Below are positions 44,983-54,126 of a stretch of 64,000 nt of DNA, piece by piece. The translations under genes and the position numbers were made by a program. Source of the stretch: Gluconacetobacter asukensis (GTDB taxonomy: Bacteria > Pseudomonadota > Alphaproteobacteria > Acetobacterales > Acetobacteraceae). A model generated the notes under the pieces. That model was given only the letters and a program-made list of their open reading frames with translations, did no database searches and was not told the DNA's origin. The stretch spans positions 468,084-532,083 of the forward strand of contig NZ_JABEQE010000001.1 in NCBI RefSeq assembly GCF_014174375.1, in the 5' to 3' direction. The first letter of the stretch is position 1. Every line of letters begins with the position of its first letter.

Positions 44983-47177
44983 CGGGCACCCGGCGCCACC
45001 CAGGACGCCCCCCACCGGCTCGGCTTCGCCCCCATGACAAGATACAGGGTGCGGCCATCCACCATGTCCCGATACGTCACCATGGGCGATGCCAGCGCCA
45101 CGCCATCCAGGGTCGCCGACCGGATATAGGGCGCCTCCGCCGCTCCACGGTCCGCCACGACGCTGAACACCCGCCCATCCCCCATCCGCAAACGCGCGCG
45201 AGAGACCAGGGGCGAACCGATCATGTAGATGCCGGACGCCGGATTCACCGGATAGAATCCCAGGGCCGAAAACACATACCAGGCCGACATCTGCCCGCAA
45301 TCATCGTCGCCATCCAGCCCGGACACGCGGTCGGCATATTCCGTCCGCATGATCGCGCGCACCCGCTCCTGCGTCTTCCAAGGCTGCCCGACGAAATCGT
45401 AAAGATAAGGCACATGATGCGACGGTTCGTTGCTGTGCCAGTTGTAATCACCGTCGAAATAGCGATCCAGCCGCGCGGCCAGGGCATCCCGCCCGCCCAT
45501 CAACCCGATCAGCCCGCCGACATCATGCAGCACGTCGAACGTGTAGACCCACTTCCCGCCCTCGGTCCATCCAACATCCGGCCCCGCCCACGATCCGTCG
45601 AGATTGCGCGCCTGCATAAACCGCGTGGCCGGATTGAAGATGGTCCGGTAATCGCCCGACCGGCGCAGGAACTGTTCATAATCCGCCTGCCTGCCGACCG
45701 CCCTGGCAACCTGCGCCACACACCAATCATCATAGGCATCGTCCAGCGTGCCGGACGCCGCCTCCGCCGTACGGTCGGCCGGCACATAGCCCAGTCGCAG
45801 CGCATAGCTCAGCCCGCCCCGCGCCTCGTACGGCGTGCCCGGCTTGCGGTCGCGCCAGTCATTCGTCGCATCGCCATCGGGCGGCACCGTCGCATCCTTG
45901 CGCACCGCCTCCCAGGCCAGCGCCCGGTCGAACCCCGTAAACCCCTTGCCGATCGCCTCCGCCACCAGCGCATCCGCATGGGTGCCGATCATGATGTTGG
46001 TATAGGACGGGTTGGGCCATTTCGGCATCCAACCCCCCTGTTGGTAATCCTGCAACAGGGCCTGGATCATCCCCCCGATGCGCTCGGGCGCCACCAGCGT
46101 CAGCAGGCTGAATTCGGCTCGGAACACATCCCAGGTCGCGAAATCGGTATAGCTGTCGCCCTCATGCACACGGTCGTCAAATGCACTGTAATAGCGCCCA
46201 TATTCCGAAAGCGACCGTGGATAGAGCAGCGCATGGTACAGCGCCGTATAGAAGATATGCCGCTGCTCCCCGTTCAACCCCTCGACCGCAATCCTGTCCA
46301 GCTTCTCCTGCCAGACATCATGCAGCGCCCTGCGAACAGTCTCGAAATCCCACCCCGGAATCTCCCGCCGCAGATTCTCCCGCGCCTGCTCCACGCTGAT
46401 GAAGGAGGTACCCACCCGCACCTCAACCTCATCCGTCCCCGCATCGAAGGTCGCAAACGCCCCCGTCGGCCGATCCGGCGCCGGCATGGCCGGATAGGTG
46501 CTCATCCGCGCCGGCCGGCTGAACTGAACGACGAAATAGCCCCGAAAGCGCGGCAGCGTCAGCGGGCCGAGATCGGCATCCGAACGGCGGGGATTATATC
46601 CCGCAATCTCGCCCTTCGCCTCGTCCACCCGCACACCACCCGCCACGCCCGCGCGGCTCGCCTCCACCAGCACCCGCCGCGCCGCCCCGGCGGGAAAGCG
46701 GAAGCGGAACAGCGCCGAATGCGCCGCCGCCGTCATCTCGGCACGGATCGCCTGCCCGCCCTCCCCCATGACGACCCGATAATAATCGGGCCGCGCCACC
46801 TCGTCCCGATGGCTGAACGGCAATGCCCGCTCGGCAGGCAGGGTCCGGGCCTCGCCGCTCTCGGGCATGATCACCACTTCACCATAATCCCCCATCCACA
46901 ACGCCGCCTGATGGGTGCCGACAAAACCGGAAATGGACCGGTCCTTGTAATAGTAGGACAGGCCAGGGTGGCCGCTCTGCCGCGTCTGCGCCACCCACCC
47001 CGTCATGCCGAAGGGCGGCGTCACCACCGGCATGGTGCGCCCATAGCCGATCGGGCCGCCACCGGTCCCGATCAGCGGATGCACCAGATCGACCAGATCC
47101 TCCGCGCAGGCCGCACGCCCCACGACCGATCCGGAAACCGCCAGAAGAACAGAGGCAAGAACGGCACAGCGTCTCAC
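44979..47177 (-). CDS. GH92 family alpha-mannosidase, secreted
   Basis: The product has 732 residues from a GTG at 47177 that overlaps the preceding stop codon (GTGA); a longer frame to 47222 would overlap the upstream gene by 49 bases and is less likely. It has a signal peptide (RRCAVLASVLLAVSGSVVG) and GH92 signatures: DLVHPLIGTGG, ISGFVGTHQAALWMGDYG, NEPSHHVPYLYDFVGQPW and GDDDCGQMSAWYVFSALGFYP. GH92 enzymes are Ca-dependent exo-alpha-mannosidases, often acting on alpha-1,2 and other mannan linkages of N-glycans or yeast mannans. It would work in the periplasm on mannosylated material delivered by the receptor. Confidence 0.9.
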   Translation of the reverse strand: MRRCAVLASVLLAVSGSVVGRAACAEDLVDLVHPLIGTGGGPIGYGRTMPVVTPPFGMTGWVAQTRQSGHPGLSYYYKDRSISGFVGTHQAALWMGDYGEVVIMPESGEARTLPAERALPFSHRDEVARPDYYRVVMGEGGQAIRAEMTAAAHSALFRFRFPAGAARRVLVEASRAGVAGGVRVDEAKGEIAGYNPRRSDADLGPLTLPRFRGYFVVQFSRPARMSTYPAMPAPDRPTGAFATFDAGTDEVEVRVGTSFISVEQARENLRREIPGWDFETVRRALHDVWQEKLDRIAVEGLNGEQRHIFYTALYHALLYPRSLSEYGRYYSAFDDRVHEGDSYTDFATWDVFRAEFSLLTLVAPERIGGMIQALLQDYQQGGWMPKWPNPSYTNIMIGTHADALVAEAIGKGFTGFDRALAWEAVRKDATVPPDGDATNDWRDRKPGTPYEARGGLSYALRLGYVPADRTAEAASGTLDDAYDDWCVAQVARAVGRQADYEQFLRRSGDYRTIFNPATRFMQARNLDGSWAGPDVGWTEGGKWVYTFDVLHDVGGLIGLMGGRDALAARLDRYFDGDYNWHSNEPSHHVPYLYDFVGQPWKTQERVRAIMRTEYADRVSGLDGDDDCGQMSAWYVFSALGFYPVNPASGIYMIGSPLVSRARLRMGDGRVFSVVADRGAAEAPYIRSATLDGVALASPMVTYRDMVDGRTLYLVMGAKPSRWGASWVAPGAR

Positions 47178-49453
47178 GGTGACGACACCCCCAGCAGACG
47201 GGTAAAGGTCGCAAGCGGGCACACAGCCCCGCCCCCACAGCCCGGCACGGCCAGATAGGCCATATCCGGCGGATCGCGCTCATCCCCCGCCCGGTGCCGG
47301 CCGGGCGCCTGCGACTGGAACAGCACCTGCACAACCGGATGCCCGCCCCGCGCATCCGTCAGCAGGGCAAAGCCCAGCGCACTGCCCACCGGCACATCAT
47401 CCATCGCATAGCCCGGCGCATGCACATGCAGCCCAAGCTGCGCCAGCAGCGGCACGATCGTGCTGTCATGCCCCAGCCACACCGCCACAGCCGGGCCATC
47501 GGCACGGGTCAGGCCCGCCGCAATCGCCGGGCGCAGCTTCTGGCTGAGCACGGGCGCCAGCGCCGGCAATCCCGTCATCACATGCAGCATCGCCGCATGC
47601 AGTCCGGACAGGCCGGCAAAATCCTCATCGCGCACGGCCCCCCACGCCACCGCAGCGGCAGGCCGGCCGGACAAGGAGCCCAGCATGATCGCCTCCGCCG
47701 CCGACGACGCCGGCAGCAACGATCCCGAAAGGGTCAGATGCCGGCCCGACGCATCGACATCCAGCACCGCCGGCGCCCCGTCATCGACGCAAAGCGCCCC
47801 CCGTCCCGGACAGCCCATCAGCCGCCGCAGCACCGCAAGCCCCTCGTGCGGCGGCCCCGCCAGCAACCCGGCAGCGGCGGCTTCTTCCCGCAGGCGCGGC
47901 AGCAGCGCCCGCAAATCCACCTGGCCCGCATCCGCTTCAACCGGCGCAAACATCGGGTCCGGCACACCAATCGGCTCATGACGCACCGCAACCGGGCAAC
48001 CCGGCGCCAGGCCCATGGCAAAAACCTCGGCACTGGCCACCGTCCGCCGGCTGGAATTTGCCCGCAGCCGCAGCGCATCGGGCGCCGGGCACCCGTCGGC
48101 CGCAAACCCCGGCACGTCATTGCCCGCCAGCAGCACCCGCTCCCACGCCCCCAGCAGGCGCATCTGTGCGGCCCCCTCCGGCGTCAGGTCACCCGGCGTT
48201 CCCGTCCACACCGGCCATGCATGATCGACCAGCGCGCGCGACGGCACCTGGTCGGCCAGCGGCGAGCGCAGACCATGCCGCACCACCAGCACCAGCCGGC
48301 GCAGGCGCAGCGCGTCGGCCGCACGCGGCGCGATCGCCGCATCCCGGCAGGATGCCGGCGCGGTCACCGGGTTGCAGCGCGCCGCCAGCCCGGTCCCGAA
48401 CCCCACGCGATAGCCCGTCCAGCGCGCCGGCTCGAAATCCGGGTAATCGGTGCTGACAAGCTGGGCACCGCTGGCCAGCGCCGCATCGCGCCGTGCCGGG
48501 TCGCCGCTGCGCCCCTCCCGCGTATCCGCATCGGCGCGCGTACGCACCAGCATGTGCCGGCGCACCAGTTCCGCAATCGCCTCCGGCGGCCCGTCATTCA
48601 GCTCGGTGAAGGCCGCATCCTCGGCATCGGGCGGCGCATTGGTAAAGGCAACCCGCCCCCGCAGCCCCGGATGATCCTTCAGATACAGGTCACGATTCGA
48701 CCGCTGATCCAGCAGAAAGACCATTTTCCCCCGCGCGGCATCCACACCCGGCCAGCCACGCGCCGCAACGGCATCCCGCAGGCTCGCCGCCTCACCCCGC
48801 ACCTGATCGGGCGTCAGCACCTCCCCCGGCGCGAAGACGGAACGGATCTCCCCGTCCAGCGCATCGAAGCTCCGCGCGGTAAAATGCTCGGGCTCGGTCA
48901 GCGGCGGCCGCGATCCCTGCTCGATCTCCAGCAGCACGAACAGCGGCAGATGCCCCGGATGCGCCCGCGACCACGCCCGTACCTGCCCCAGACAGGCCAG
49001 CAGCGGCTGGCAGGTCGCCCGCTGGTCGATATCGGGGATATGCATCACCTTGAAGCCGGGGCGCCGCATGACGGCCCCATCGCCCGTATCGGCGGGCGGC
49101 AACCCCGCCTCCGCCAGCCAGCGCGCCGATTGCGGATGCGCGAACCGCCCGCCCGCACTGTCCGCATAGACATCCAGCTCGATCTGCCGGATCCCCCGGT
49201 CGAACTGCGCCGGCAGGTCCGCATGCGCGTACTCCAGCCCCTGCGCCGCCTTCGGATCGCGTCGCGCCAGCAGCGCCGCGATCGGGGGCGCCAGCCCGGC
49301 ATGATAGCTGTTATGCGACCCGATCACCTGGATCTGGTCCAGCCGCACCTCCTCCGCCGCCCCGGATGCCGGCGCCACCCCCGGCAGCAGCAACAGGGCC
49401 AGCAAACAACCCCCCGCCACGCGCCCGGCGCGACGGGGGAACCGGACGGCCAT
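47174..49453 (-). CDS. fusion of Ca-dependent phosphoinositide phospholipase C and histidine acid phosphatase (phytase-like)
   Basis: The 759-residue protein has a signal peptide (about 1-32). Residues about 36-370 match the Ca-dependent PI-PLC family: QIQVIGSHNSYHAG (His47), DRGIRQIELDVYAD (Glu92, Asp94), PGFKVMHIPDID, and LVSTDYPDF followed by RCNPVTAP. Residues about 385-759 form a histidine acid phosphatase with RHGLRSP at 392-398, NSSRRTVASAEVFAMGLAPGC and the HD motif GHDST (His662, Asp663), as in AppA/Agp phytases. It could cleave an inositol-phosphate head group and then dephosphorylate it. The ATG overlaps the receptor stop by one base. Confidence 0.88.
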   Translation of the reverse strand: MAVRFPRRAGRVAGGCLLALLLLPGVAPASGAAEEVRLDQIQVIGSHNSYHAGLAPPIAALLARRDPKAAQGLEYAHADLPAQFDRGIRQIELDVYADSAGGRFAHPQSARWLAEAGLPPADTGDGAVMRRPGFKVMHIPDIDQRATCQPLLACLGQVRAWSRAHPGHLPLFVLLEIEQGSRPPLTEPEHFTARSFDALDGEIRSVFAPGEVLTPDQVRGEAASLRDAVAARGWPGVDAARGKMVFLLDQRSNRDLYLKDHPGLRGRVAFTNAPPDAEDAAFTELNDGPPEAIAELVRRHMLVRTRADADTREGRSGDPARRDAALASGAQLVSTDYPDFEPARWTGYRVGFGTGLAARCNPVTAPASCRDAAIAPRAADALRLRRLVLVVRHGLRSPLADQVPSRALVDHAWPVWTGTPGDLTPEGAAQMRLLGAWERVLLAGNDVPGFAADGCPAPDALRLRANSSRRTVASAEVFAMGLAPGCPVAVRHEPIGVPDPMFAPVEADAGQVDLRALLPRLREEAAAAGLLAGPPHEGLAVLRRLMGCPGRGALCVDDGAPAVLDVDASGRHLTLSGSLLPASSAAEAIMLGSLSGRPAAAVAWGAVRDEDFAGLSGLHAAMLHVMTGLPALAPVLSQKLRPAIAAGLTRADGPAVAVWLGHDSTIVPLLAQLGLHVHAPGYAMDDVPVGSALGFALLTDARGGHPVVQVLFQSQAPGRHRAGDERDPPDMAYLAVPGCGGGAVCPLATFTRLLGVSSP

Positions 49454-52224
49454 CAGAACTGGCCCATCAGTGACAGGCGGAAATTCCGCCCCAGGATCGG
49501 CCGCGCCAGGAACACATTCTGCCCCGCCTGCGAACTCAGCACCTCACCCGCACGCGGATTGCCCTCCGTCAGGCCAAGCGAGTTGTTGAGGTTCTGACCG
49601 GAAAGATTGAAGGTCAGATAAGGCGTGATCGCATAGGTCGCACCAAAGTTGATCACCGTATAGGCCGGCAGGCGCTGGGTATTGGCCACATCGGCATAGC
49701 GCAGCCCGTAATGCTCGATATCGGCCTGCAACAGCAGCCTGCCGTCCAGAAGATGCAGGCGCGGCGTCACGCGAAACATGACCGGCGGCGTCCGCAGCAG
49801 ATGGTTGCCGGTATAATCCAGCAGATTGGGCGACCCGTTGCTCAGCACCAGATAGCGCATCTTGCCGAACCGCGCATTCTGCGCGGTGCCGGAGAACACC
49901 ACGTCGAAATACTTGCTGGGGCGGATCGTCCCCTCGAATTCCAGCCCATACGTATGGGTGGTCGCCGTGATCGCCTGCTGGTTGTACGACCCCGTCTTCA
50001 CGTCGAAGACCAGATTGTTGATCCCGTAGCTGGGATAGTCGGTATTGAACCCGGTCAGGAAAAGATCCGCATAGCGCGACTGATATTTCACACCGCCTTC
50101 ATACATGAAGATCTTCTGCGTGATCGGCACCGCCACCGGATTGGTGATGAAAGACGCCAGGCTGGGCAGGCGATAGGCACGCGTGAAGCGGGCAAAGAAC
50201 CCAAGATTGGGCTGAAGCTGGTAATTCACGCCGATCGTGCCGCCGAACCCGGCGAAACTGGCATGATAGGGCGTATAGACCCCGTTGCCCGACAGCATGT
50301 TGGACAGATAAGGCGCCGCACCCGCCACCACACTGTGGCTACCTTCCACCAGGCCGCTGGTCCGCTGCGCCTCATAGCGCACGCCGGCATCCACCCGCAG
50401 CTTCTTCGTGATGGCCCATTCATCCGTCGCATAGCCCGCAACGTCGGTATCATCGCCATGCCCGTTGGCAAATTCGGTACCGTAGCGGGTATAGCCGTTC
50501 TGGGTGATCGACCCCACGACATTACCCGCCGCATCCACGGCATCGATGTTCAGGCGCTGGGCATGCGACGTGGTGTCCAGCAGCATGTTGGCCGAATAGC
50601 GCGTGAAATCCTCGTTGAAATACGTAACGAACGCCCCCATCGCCACATCATGATGGCCGAGGAACGAGAAGGATTTCTCCAGCTTGAAGTCGTTCATGAC
50701 CTCATGCTCGTTCATCCACACCGCGCGCAGCGAGGCATCGGTCACATAATTGTTGCCCGTCACCGCCGAGGAGAATTGCTGGCTCGGGTCATTCAGGTAA
50801 CGCAATTGCCAGCCGGTGGCGCCGGCGAACATCGACCCGGCACTGGCCAGCCCGGCCAGACGCGCGCCGGACTGCGTCACCGCACTGGGTGACAGCACGG
50901 TCCAGGTCGCATTCATCGCGCGATAACGGAACGTGTCGGACAGATGCCACCCATCCGCCAGATCATGCCTGAAGCCGGCCGTCACCTGATGAAGGTTGAT
51001 ATGAATGCCGCTCTGCAGGTCGATATGCTTCGTGCTGCCACCGGGGCCGGGCAGATACGCATTCTCCAGCGCGGTAGACGCATAATTGCCGGTATTGGCA
51101 TTGAAACCGGGAAGCGACGTGATGTTGCCCGACTTGTCGTAGGTCACAGGAATGTCCGGGAAGAACGCCGTCCGGTCGTCCATGTGCTTGTAATCGACGA
51201 AGACGCTGCCGCCATGGCTGAAATCGCGGCTGATATTGGCGCGGATCTGCCCGCCCGAATTGGCGCGGAAACCGGGGTCGCGCACGCCGTTCTCCACCCG
51301 GTAGAACCCGCCCAGGCTCCAGCGCCAGGCGCCGGCCGGTCCACCCAGCCAGGCATCGGTGCGGTACAGCCCGTCATCGCCGAACGTCTGCTTGGCCAGC
51401 CCCGACAGTTTGCTGGTCCCCCGCCGCGACAGGAAATTGACCAGCCCACCCGGCGCATTCTGCGCGACGATCGAGCTCGGCCCGCCACGCACCACCTGGA
51501 TCTGCTTCATCGTTTCATCAATACGAAACGAATCGTCCGCGTTCAGATAACCCAAAGCCGGGTCCGACTGGATCGGCAACCCGTCTTCCTCAAGCTGGAC
51601 CGATCCATACCCATCCACCGGAATACCGCGCGCCCGGATATTGGCACCCACTTCACCGCCCGAGGCCTCGACCCAGAAACCGGGCGTGTTCTTCAGCGCC
51701 TCGGACACCGAAGACGTCCCCCGCACACGCAGATCTTCCTGCGAGATGGTGGTGATCGCGTAGCTGGCATCGATCTTCCGCTGCTTCCTGGTCGACGCAC
51801 GGCCGGTCACGATCACGGCCTCGCCTTCCCGCAGCGATGCCGGCGTGGCCGAGGCCCGCGCAGCGCGTTGAAGCAGCCACACCCCATCCGCCTTCGAGCG
51901 CACCGAAATCCCGGTGCCTTTGAGCATGTCGTCGAGCGCCTGCTCCGGCGTCTTTCTGCCTTGTACGGTGCTGGAGCGGACATTTTCCACATCATGCCCA
52001 TCCACCGCCACATGCACGCCCGACTGGCGGCTGAACTGCGTCAGGGCAGACGCCAGAGGCTGCGCCGGAATGGAAAAATCCTTCTCGGCGGATGATTGCG
52101 CAACGGCCGCACAGGGCAGCACCAACGGCAGCGTGGCCATGGAGGCCATGGCCAGGCCAAAGACAGGGAAGGGAGAAAAAGCGGCACCGAACACAGGTCG
52201 AGGACGCGGGGTCTTTCTTTTCAC
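49453..52224 (-). CDS. TonB-dependent receptor with STN signalling domain (FecA-like transducer)
   Basis: The 923-residue protein opens with a GTG; a signal segment (MATLPLVLPCAAVAQ) ends near residue 44. An STN/secretin domain follows at about 47-100 (FSIPAQPLASALTQFSRQSG, then TPEQALDDMLKGTGI), the part that contacts an anti-sigma factor. The plug (QEDLRVRGTSSVSEALKNTPG, then VQVVRGGPSSI-like sequence) and a barrel ending in Phe923 complete the receptor. Its STN domain and the adjacent fecI/fecR pair indicate surface signalling. The enzymes downstream argue for a glycolipid or glycan-like ligand, though siderophore transport cannot be excluded. Confidence 0.9.
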   Translation of the reverse strand: MKRKTPRPRPVFGAAFSPFPVFGLAMASMATLPLVLPCAAVAQSSAEKDFSIPAQPLASALTQFSRQSGVHVAVDGHDVENVRSSTVQGRKTPEQALDDMLKGTGISVRSKADGVWLLQRAARASATPASLREGEAVIVTGRASTRKQRKIDASYAITTISQEDLRVRGTSSVSEALKNTPGFWVEASGGEVGANIRARGIPVDGYGSVQLEEDGLPIQSDPALGYLNADDSFRIDETMKQIQVVRGGPSSIVAQNAPGGLVNFLSRRGTSKLSGLAKQTFGDDGLYRTDAWLGGPAGAWRWSLGGFYRVENGVRDPGFRANSGGQIRANISRDFSHGGSVFVDYKHMDDRTAFFPDIPVTYDKSGNITSLPGFNANTGNYASTALENAYLPGPGGSTKHIDLQSGIHINLHQVTAGFRHDLADGWHLSDTFRYRAMNATWTVLSPSAVTQSGARLAGLASAGSMFAGATGWQLRYLNDPSQQFSSAVTGNNYVTDASLRAVWMNEHEVMNDFKLEKSFSFLGHHDVAMGAFVTYFNEDFTRYSANMLLDTTSHAQRLNIDAVDAAGNVVGSITQNGYTRYGTEFANGHGDDTDVAGYATDEWAITKKLRVDAGVRYEAQRTSGLVEGSHSVVAGAAPYLSNMLSGNGVYTPYHASFAGFGGTIGVNYQLQPNLGFFARFTRAYRLPSLASFITNPVAVPITQKIFMYEGGVKYQSRYADLFLTGFNTDYPSYGINNLVFDVKTGSYNQQAITATTHTYGLEFEGTIRPSKYFDVVFSGTAQNARFGKMRYLVLSNGSPNLLDYTGNHLLRTPPVMFRVTPRLHLLDGRLLLQADIEHYGLRYADVANTQRLPAYTVINFGATYAITPYLTFNLSGQNLNNSLGLTEGNPRAGEVLSSQAGQNVFLARPILGRNFRLSLMGQF

Positions 52225-52345
52225 AGGATCTATCCGGGCTTTTCATGGTGGATGGAGGACACCAGTGAGTTGCCCCACGCCCCGAATTTCCGTCTCTCGT
52301 TTTCGTGAAAGTTAAATGACAACCGGAATGGATCAGAACCCACCC

Positions 52346-52488
52346 GGAAATACGCTCTGACGAACGAGAGCGGCCCGCCAGGGCCGCGCCCGTCGTGTGT
52401 TTCCGAGCATCGGAGCGGAGCGGCCTTGACGGCCGTGAGCACCGAAGCACAGGAAACGCGCGTCGGATCGCTGCCAGAGCGTATTTCC
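52346..52488. repeat. intergenic palindromic repeat R4 (143 bp) between anti-sigma and receptor genes
   Basis: R4 has perfect 14-base ends, GGAAATACGCTCTG and its complement, with imperfect pairing continuing to about 52332 and 52502. The interior carries TTTCCGAGCATCGGAGCGG and GAGCACCGAAGCACAGG, the shared core. It occupies most of the 274-base gap where the receptor promoter must lie. Confidence 0.85.
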
Positions 52489-52498
52489 AGGCAGGTTC

Positions 52499-53458
52499 TC
52501 AGTAGATGTCGAGCCGCCGTGCCGACGCCACATAATCGACATGCAGCACACCCCGCGCCACCCGCGCGAACGTGTCGGGATCGTCGAGCGCGAACGAGCC
52601 CATCAGCACACGCCCGCCCGCCTGGCCATGCACCATCAGCTTCTTGGCGTTGTAGCGGTTGAAGATCGTAGCGGCATCGCCAAGCGTTTCGCCCTGCAAT
52701 TCCACCACGCCACGTTCCCAGTTGGTGGCCCGTGCCAGCTCGTCCGCCGTCAGGCCGCGCAGCCGGGGCGCCGATCCCGCCCCCATGGTCAGGCAATCCC
52801 CGGCCCGCAGCGTAAACCGCTCCCCGGTCCCCTGCCGGATCGCCACGGCACTGCCCGAAAGCAGCAACCCGGTCGTCCGGTCCCCCGCAATCGAGACCTG
52901 CACCCGCCCGACCGAACGAAATGTCAGGCTCCCGGCATCCAGCCGCGCCTCCCGCCGGCTCGACAGCACACACCGCCCATCCAGCAGCCGCGCAGCCGCG
53001 CCACCCACCAGCAGGCCGGAAAAGCAGTCGAGCCGCACCGTCCCGCCCGCAATCTCGACCGAGCGCGGCGCCGCATCCCGCACGCTGTAGAAGCGCCCCA
53101 TTTCCCGCGACGGCGCCGGCCATGCACCAAGCGCCACACCCGCCGCCGCAGCCACCATCGCCCGGCGCGACAGACTCCGCGCCGGCAAGGGGTGCGGCGC
53201 AGCGAACGATTCCGGAGGGCGAACGGCCTGGGGCGCACCGGCCCCCGCACCCGGCCTCAGCGCCGCCGCGCGTTCCGTCGCCTGCCACACCACCTGCGCG
53301 CGGATCATCGCGCCACGATGGCGGATATCGGCGCCCAGCCAGCAGTCCAGCTCCCCCTGCTCTCCGGCGGTCAGCGCGGCGCGGTCCATCCGCGCCACCC
53401 AGTCCGCGGCGATGCTCTCAGGGGTTGGATTTTCCCTTCCGCAGGTCACCGGGCCCAT
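52499..53458 (-). CDS. FecR-family anti-sigma factor / transmembrane sensor
   Basis: From the ATG at 53458 the product has 319 residues. The cytoplasmic N-terminus has the FecR_N pattern with ESIAADWVARMDRAALTAGEQGEL, a membrane segment at about 95-112 (SRRAMVAAAAGVALGAWPA) and a periplasmic FecR domain with TVRLDCFSGLLVGG and FTLRAGDCLTM. The C-terminus VLHVDYVASARRLDIY fits the STN-binding end. It overlaps the sigma gene by 41 bases. It would hold the sigma factor until the receptor signals. Confidence 0.88.
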   Translation of the reverse strand: MGPVTCGRENPTPESIAADWVARMDRAALTAGEQGELDCWLGADIRHRGAMIRAQVVWQATERAAALRPGAGAGAPQAVRPPESFAAPHPLPARSLSRRAMVAAAAGVALGAWPAPSREMGRFYSVRDAAPRSVEIAGGTVRLDCFSGLLVGGAAARLLDGRCVLSSRREARLDAGSLTFRSVGRVQVSIAGDRTTGLLLSGSAVAIRQGTGERFTLRAGDCLTMGAGSAPRLRGLTADELARATNWERGVVELQGETLGDAATIFNRYNAKKLMVHGQAGGRVLMGSFALDDPDTFARVARGVLHVDYVASARRLDIY

Positions 53459-54026
53459 GCCCGCCGCCCTGCGCCGGAAGATCCCGGCCGGCATAGGCCG
53501 TGCCGATGATCCTGAGCGCCCTGGCAAGCTGCTTTTCGACCACATTCTCCGAAACATTCAGGTGAAGCGCACATTCGCGTTGTGAATATCCATAAAAGCG
53601 GCGCAACACGAACACGTCCCGGCACCGGTCGGGCAGCTCGCGCGCGACCTGGTCGAGAAAACGCAGTTCCTGCCGCGCGGTCACCGACCGTTCGACCGCC
53701 TGCCCCTGGTCGGGAATCTCCGCGCCCGAAAAATCGGTCAGGGAATCGAACGAGACGATCCGTGCCTTGCGATAGTGTTGAAGAACCAGATTGCGCGCCA
53801 CAGCAAAAAACCATGCACGCGGAAATCTGATGGATGTGTGGTCGGCCTCGGCAAGCTCCACCCAGGCCTGCTGGATGATATCGTCGCTCTCGATCCCCGA
53901 AAAACGCCGAAGCCAGCTCCGCACATCCCCCTCATGCGGAAGAACGTGGGTCGCCAGCCAATGATTTCGCTCTTCGGGAAGCAATGGACCACATCCAGTC
54001 GCACAAGGACGGCGCGTCGATAGCAT
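53418..54026 (-). CDS. ECF RNA polymerase sigma factor, FecI-like
   Basis: The product has about 202 residues from the ATG at 54026 (MLSTRRPCATGCG); upstream ATGs at 54062 and 54092 are possible. Region 2 includes GIESDDIIQQAWVELAEADH and FPRAWFFAVARNLVLQHYRKAR, and region 4 has LPDRCRDVFVLRRFYGYSQRE and VSENVVEKQLARAL. It belongs to the iron-starvation-like ECF group that pairs with FecR proteins. It should direct transcription of the receptor operon, possibly from a promoter between fecR and the receptor, where R4 lies. It is divergent from an MFS exporter gene. Confidence 0.9.
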   Translation of the reverse strand: MLSTRRPCATGCGPLLPEERNHWLATHVLPHEGDVRSWLRRFSGIESDDIIQQAWVELAEADHTSIRFPRAWFFAVARNLVLQHYRKARIVSFDSLTDFSGAEIPDQGQAVERSVTARQELRFLDQVARELPDRCRDVFVLRRFYGYSQRECALHLNVSENVVEKQLARALRIIGTAYAGRDLPAQGGGHGPGDLRKGKSNP

Positions 54027-54126
54027 GCGGCCCCGGCAGGAAATGTGATAAACTCGTGACATCCACGGCCGCCCCGCCGCACGCTGCGGCATGGAAGTCG
54101 CCCCCGTGGCGCGTTATGGTCGGGCC

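Noticed and set aside
47294..49597. A 767-codon plus-strand frame opposite the PLC-phosphatase gene
   Set aside because: The product is Arg/Gln/His-rich with no recognisable domain, while the minus strand has two conserved enzyme halves.
49453..54026. A plain ferric-siderophore uptake locus
   Set aside because: FecI/FecR and the STN receptor alone would suggest it, but the receptor is coupled to a PLC-phosphatase and a mannosidase with no iron transport or siderophore gene. It remains a fallback, not the favoured reading.
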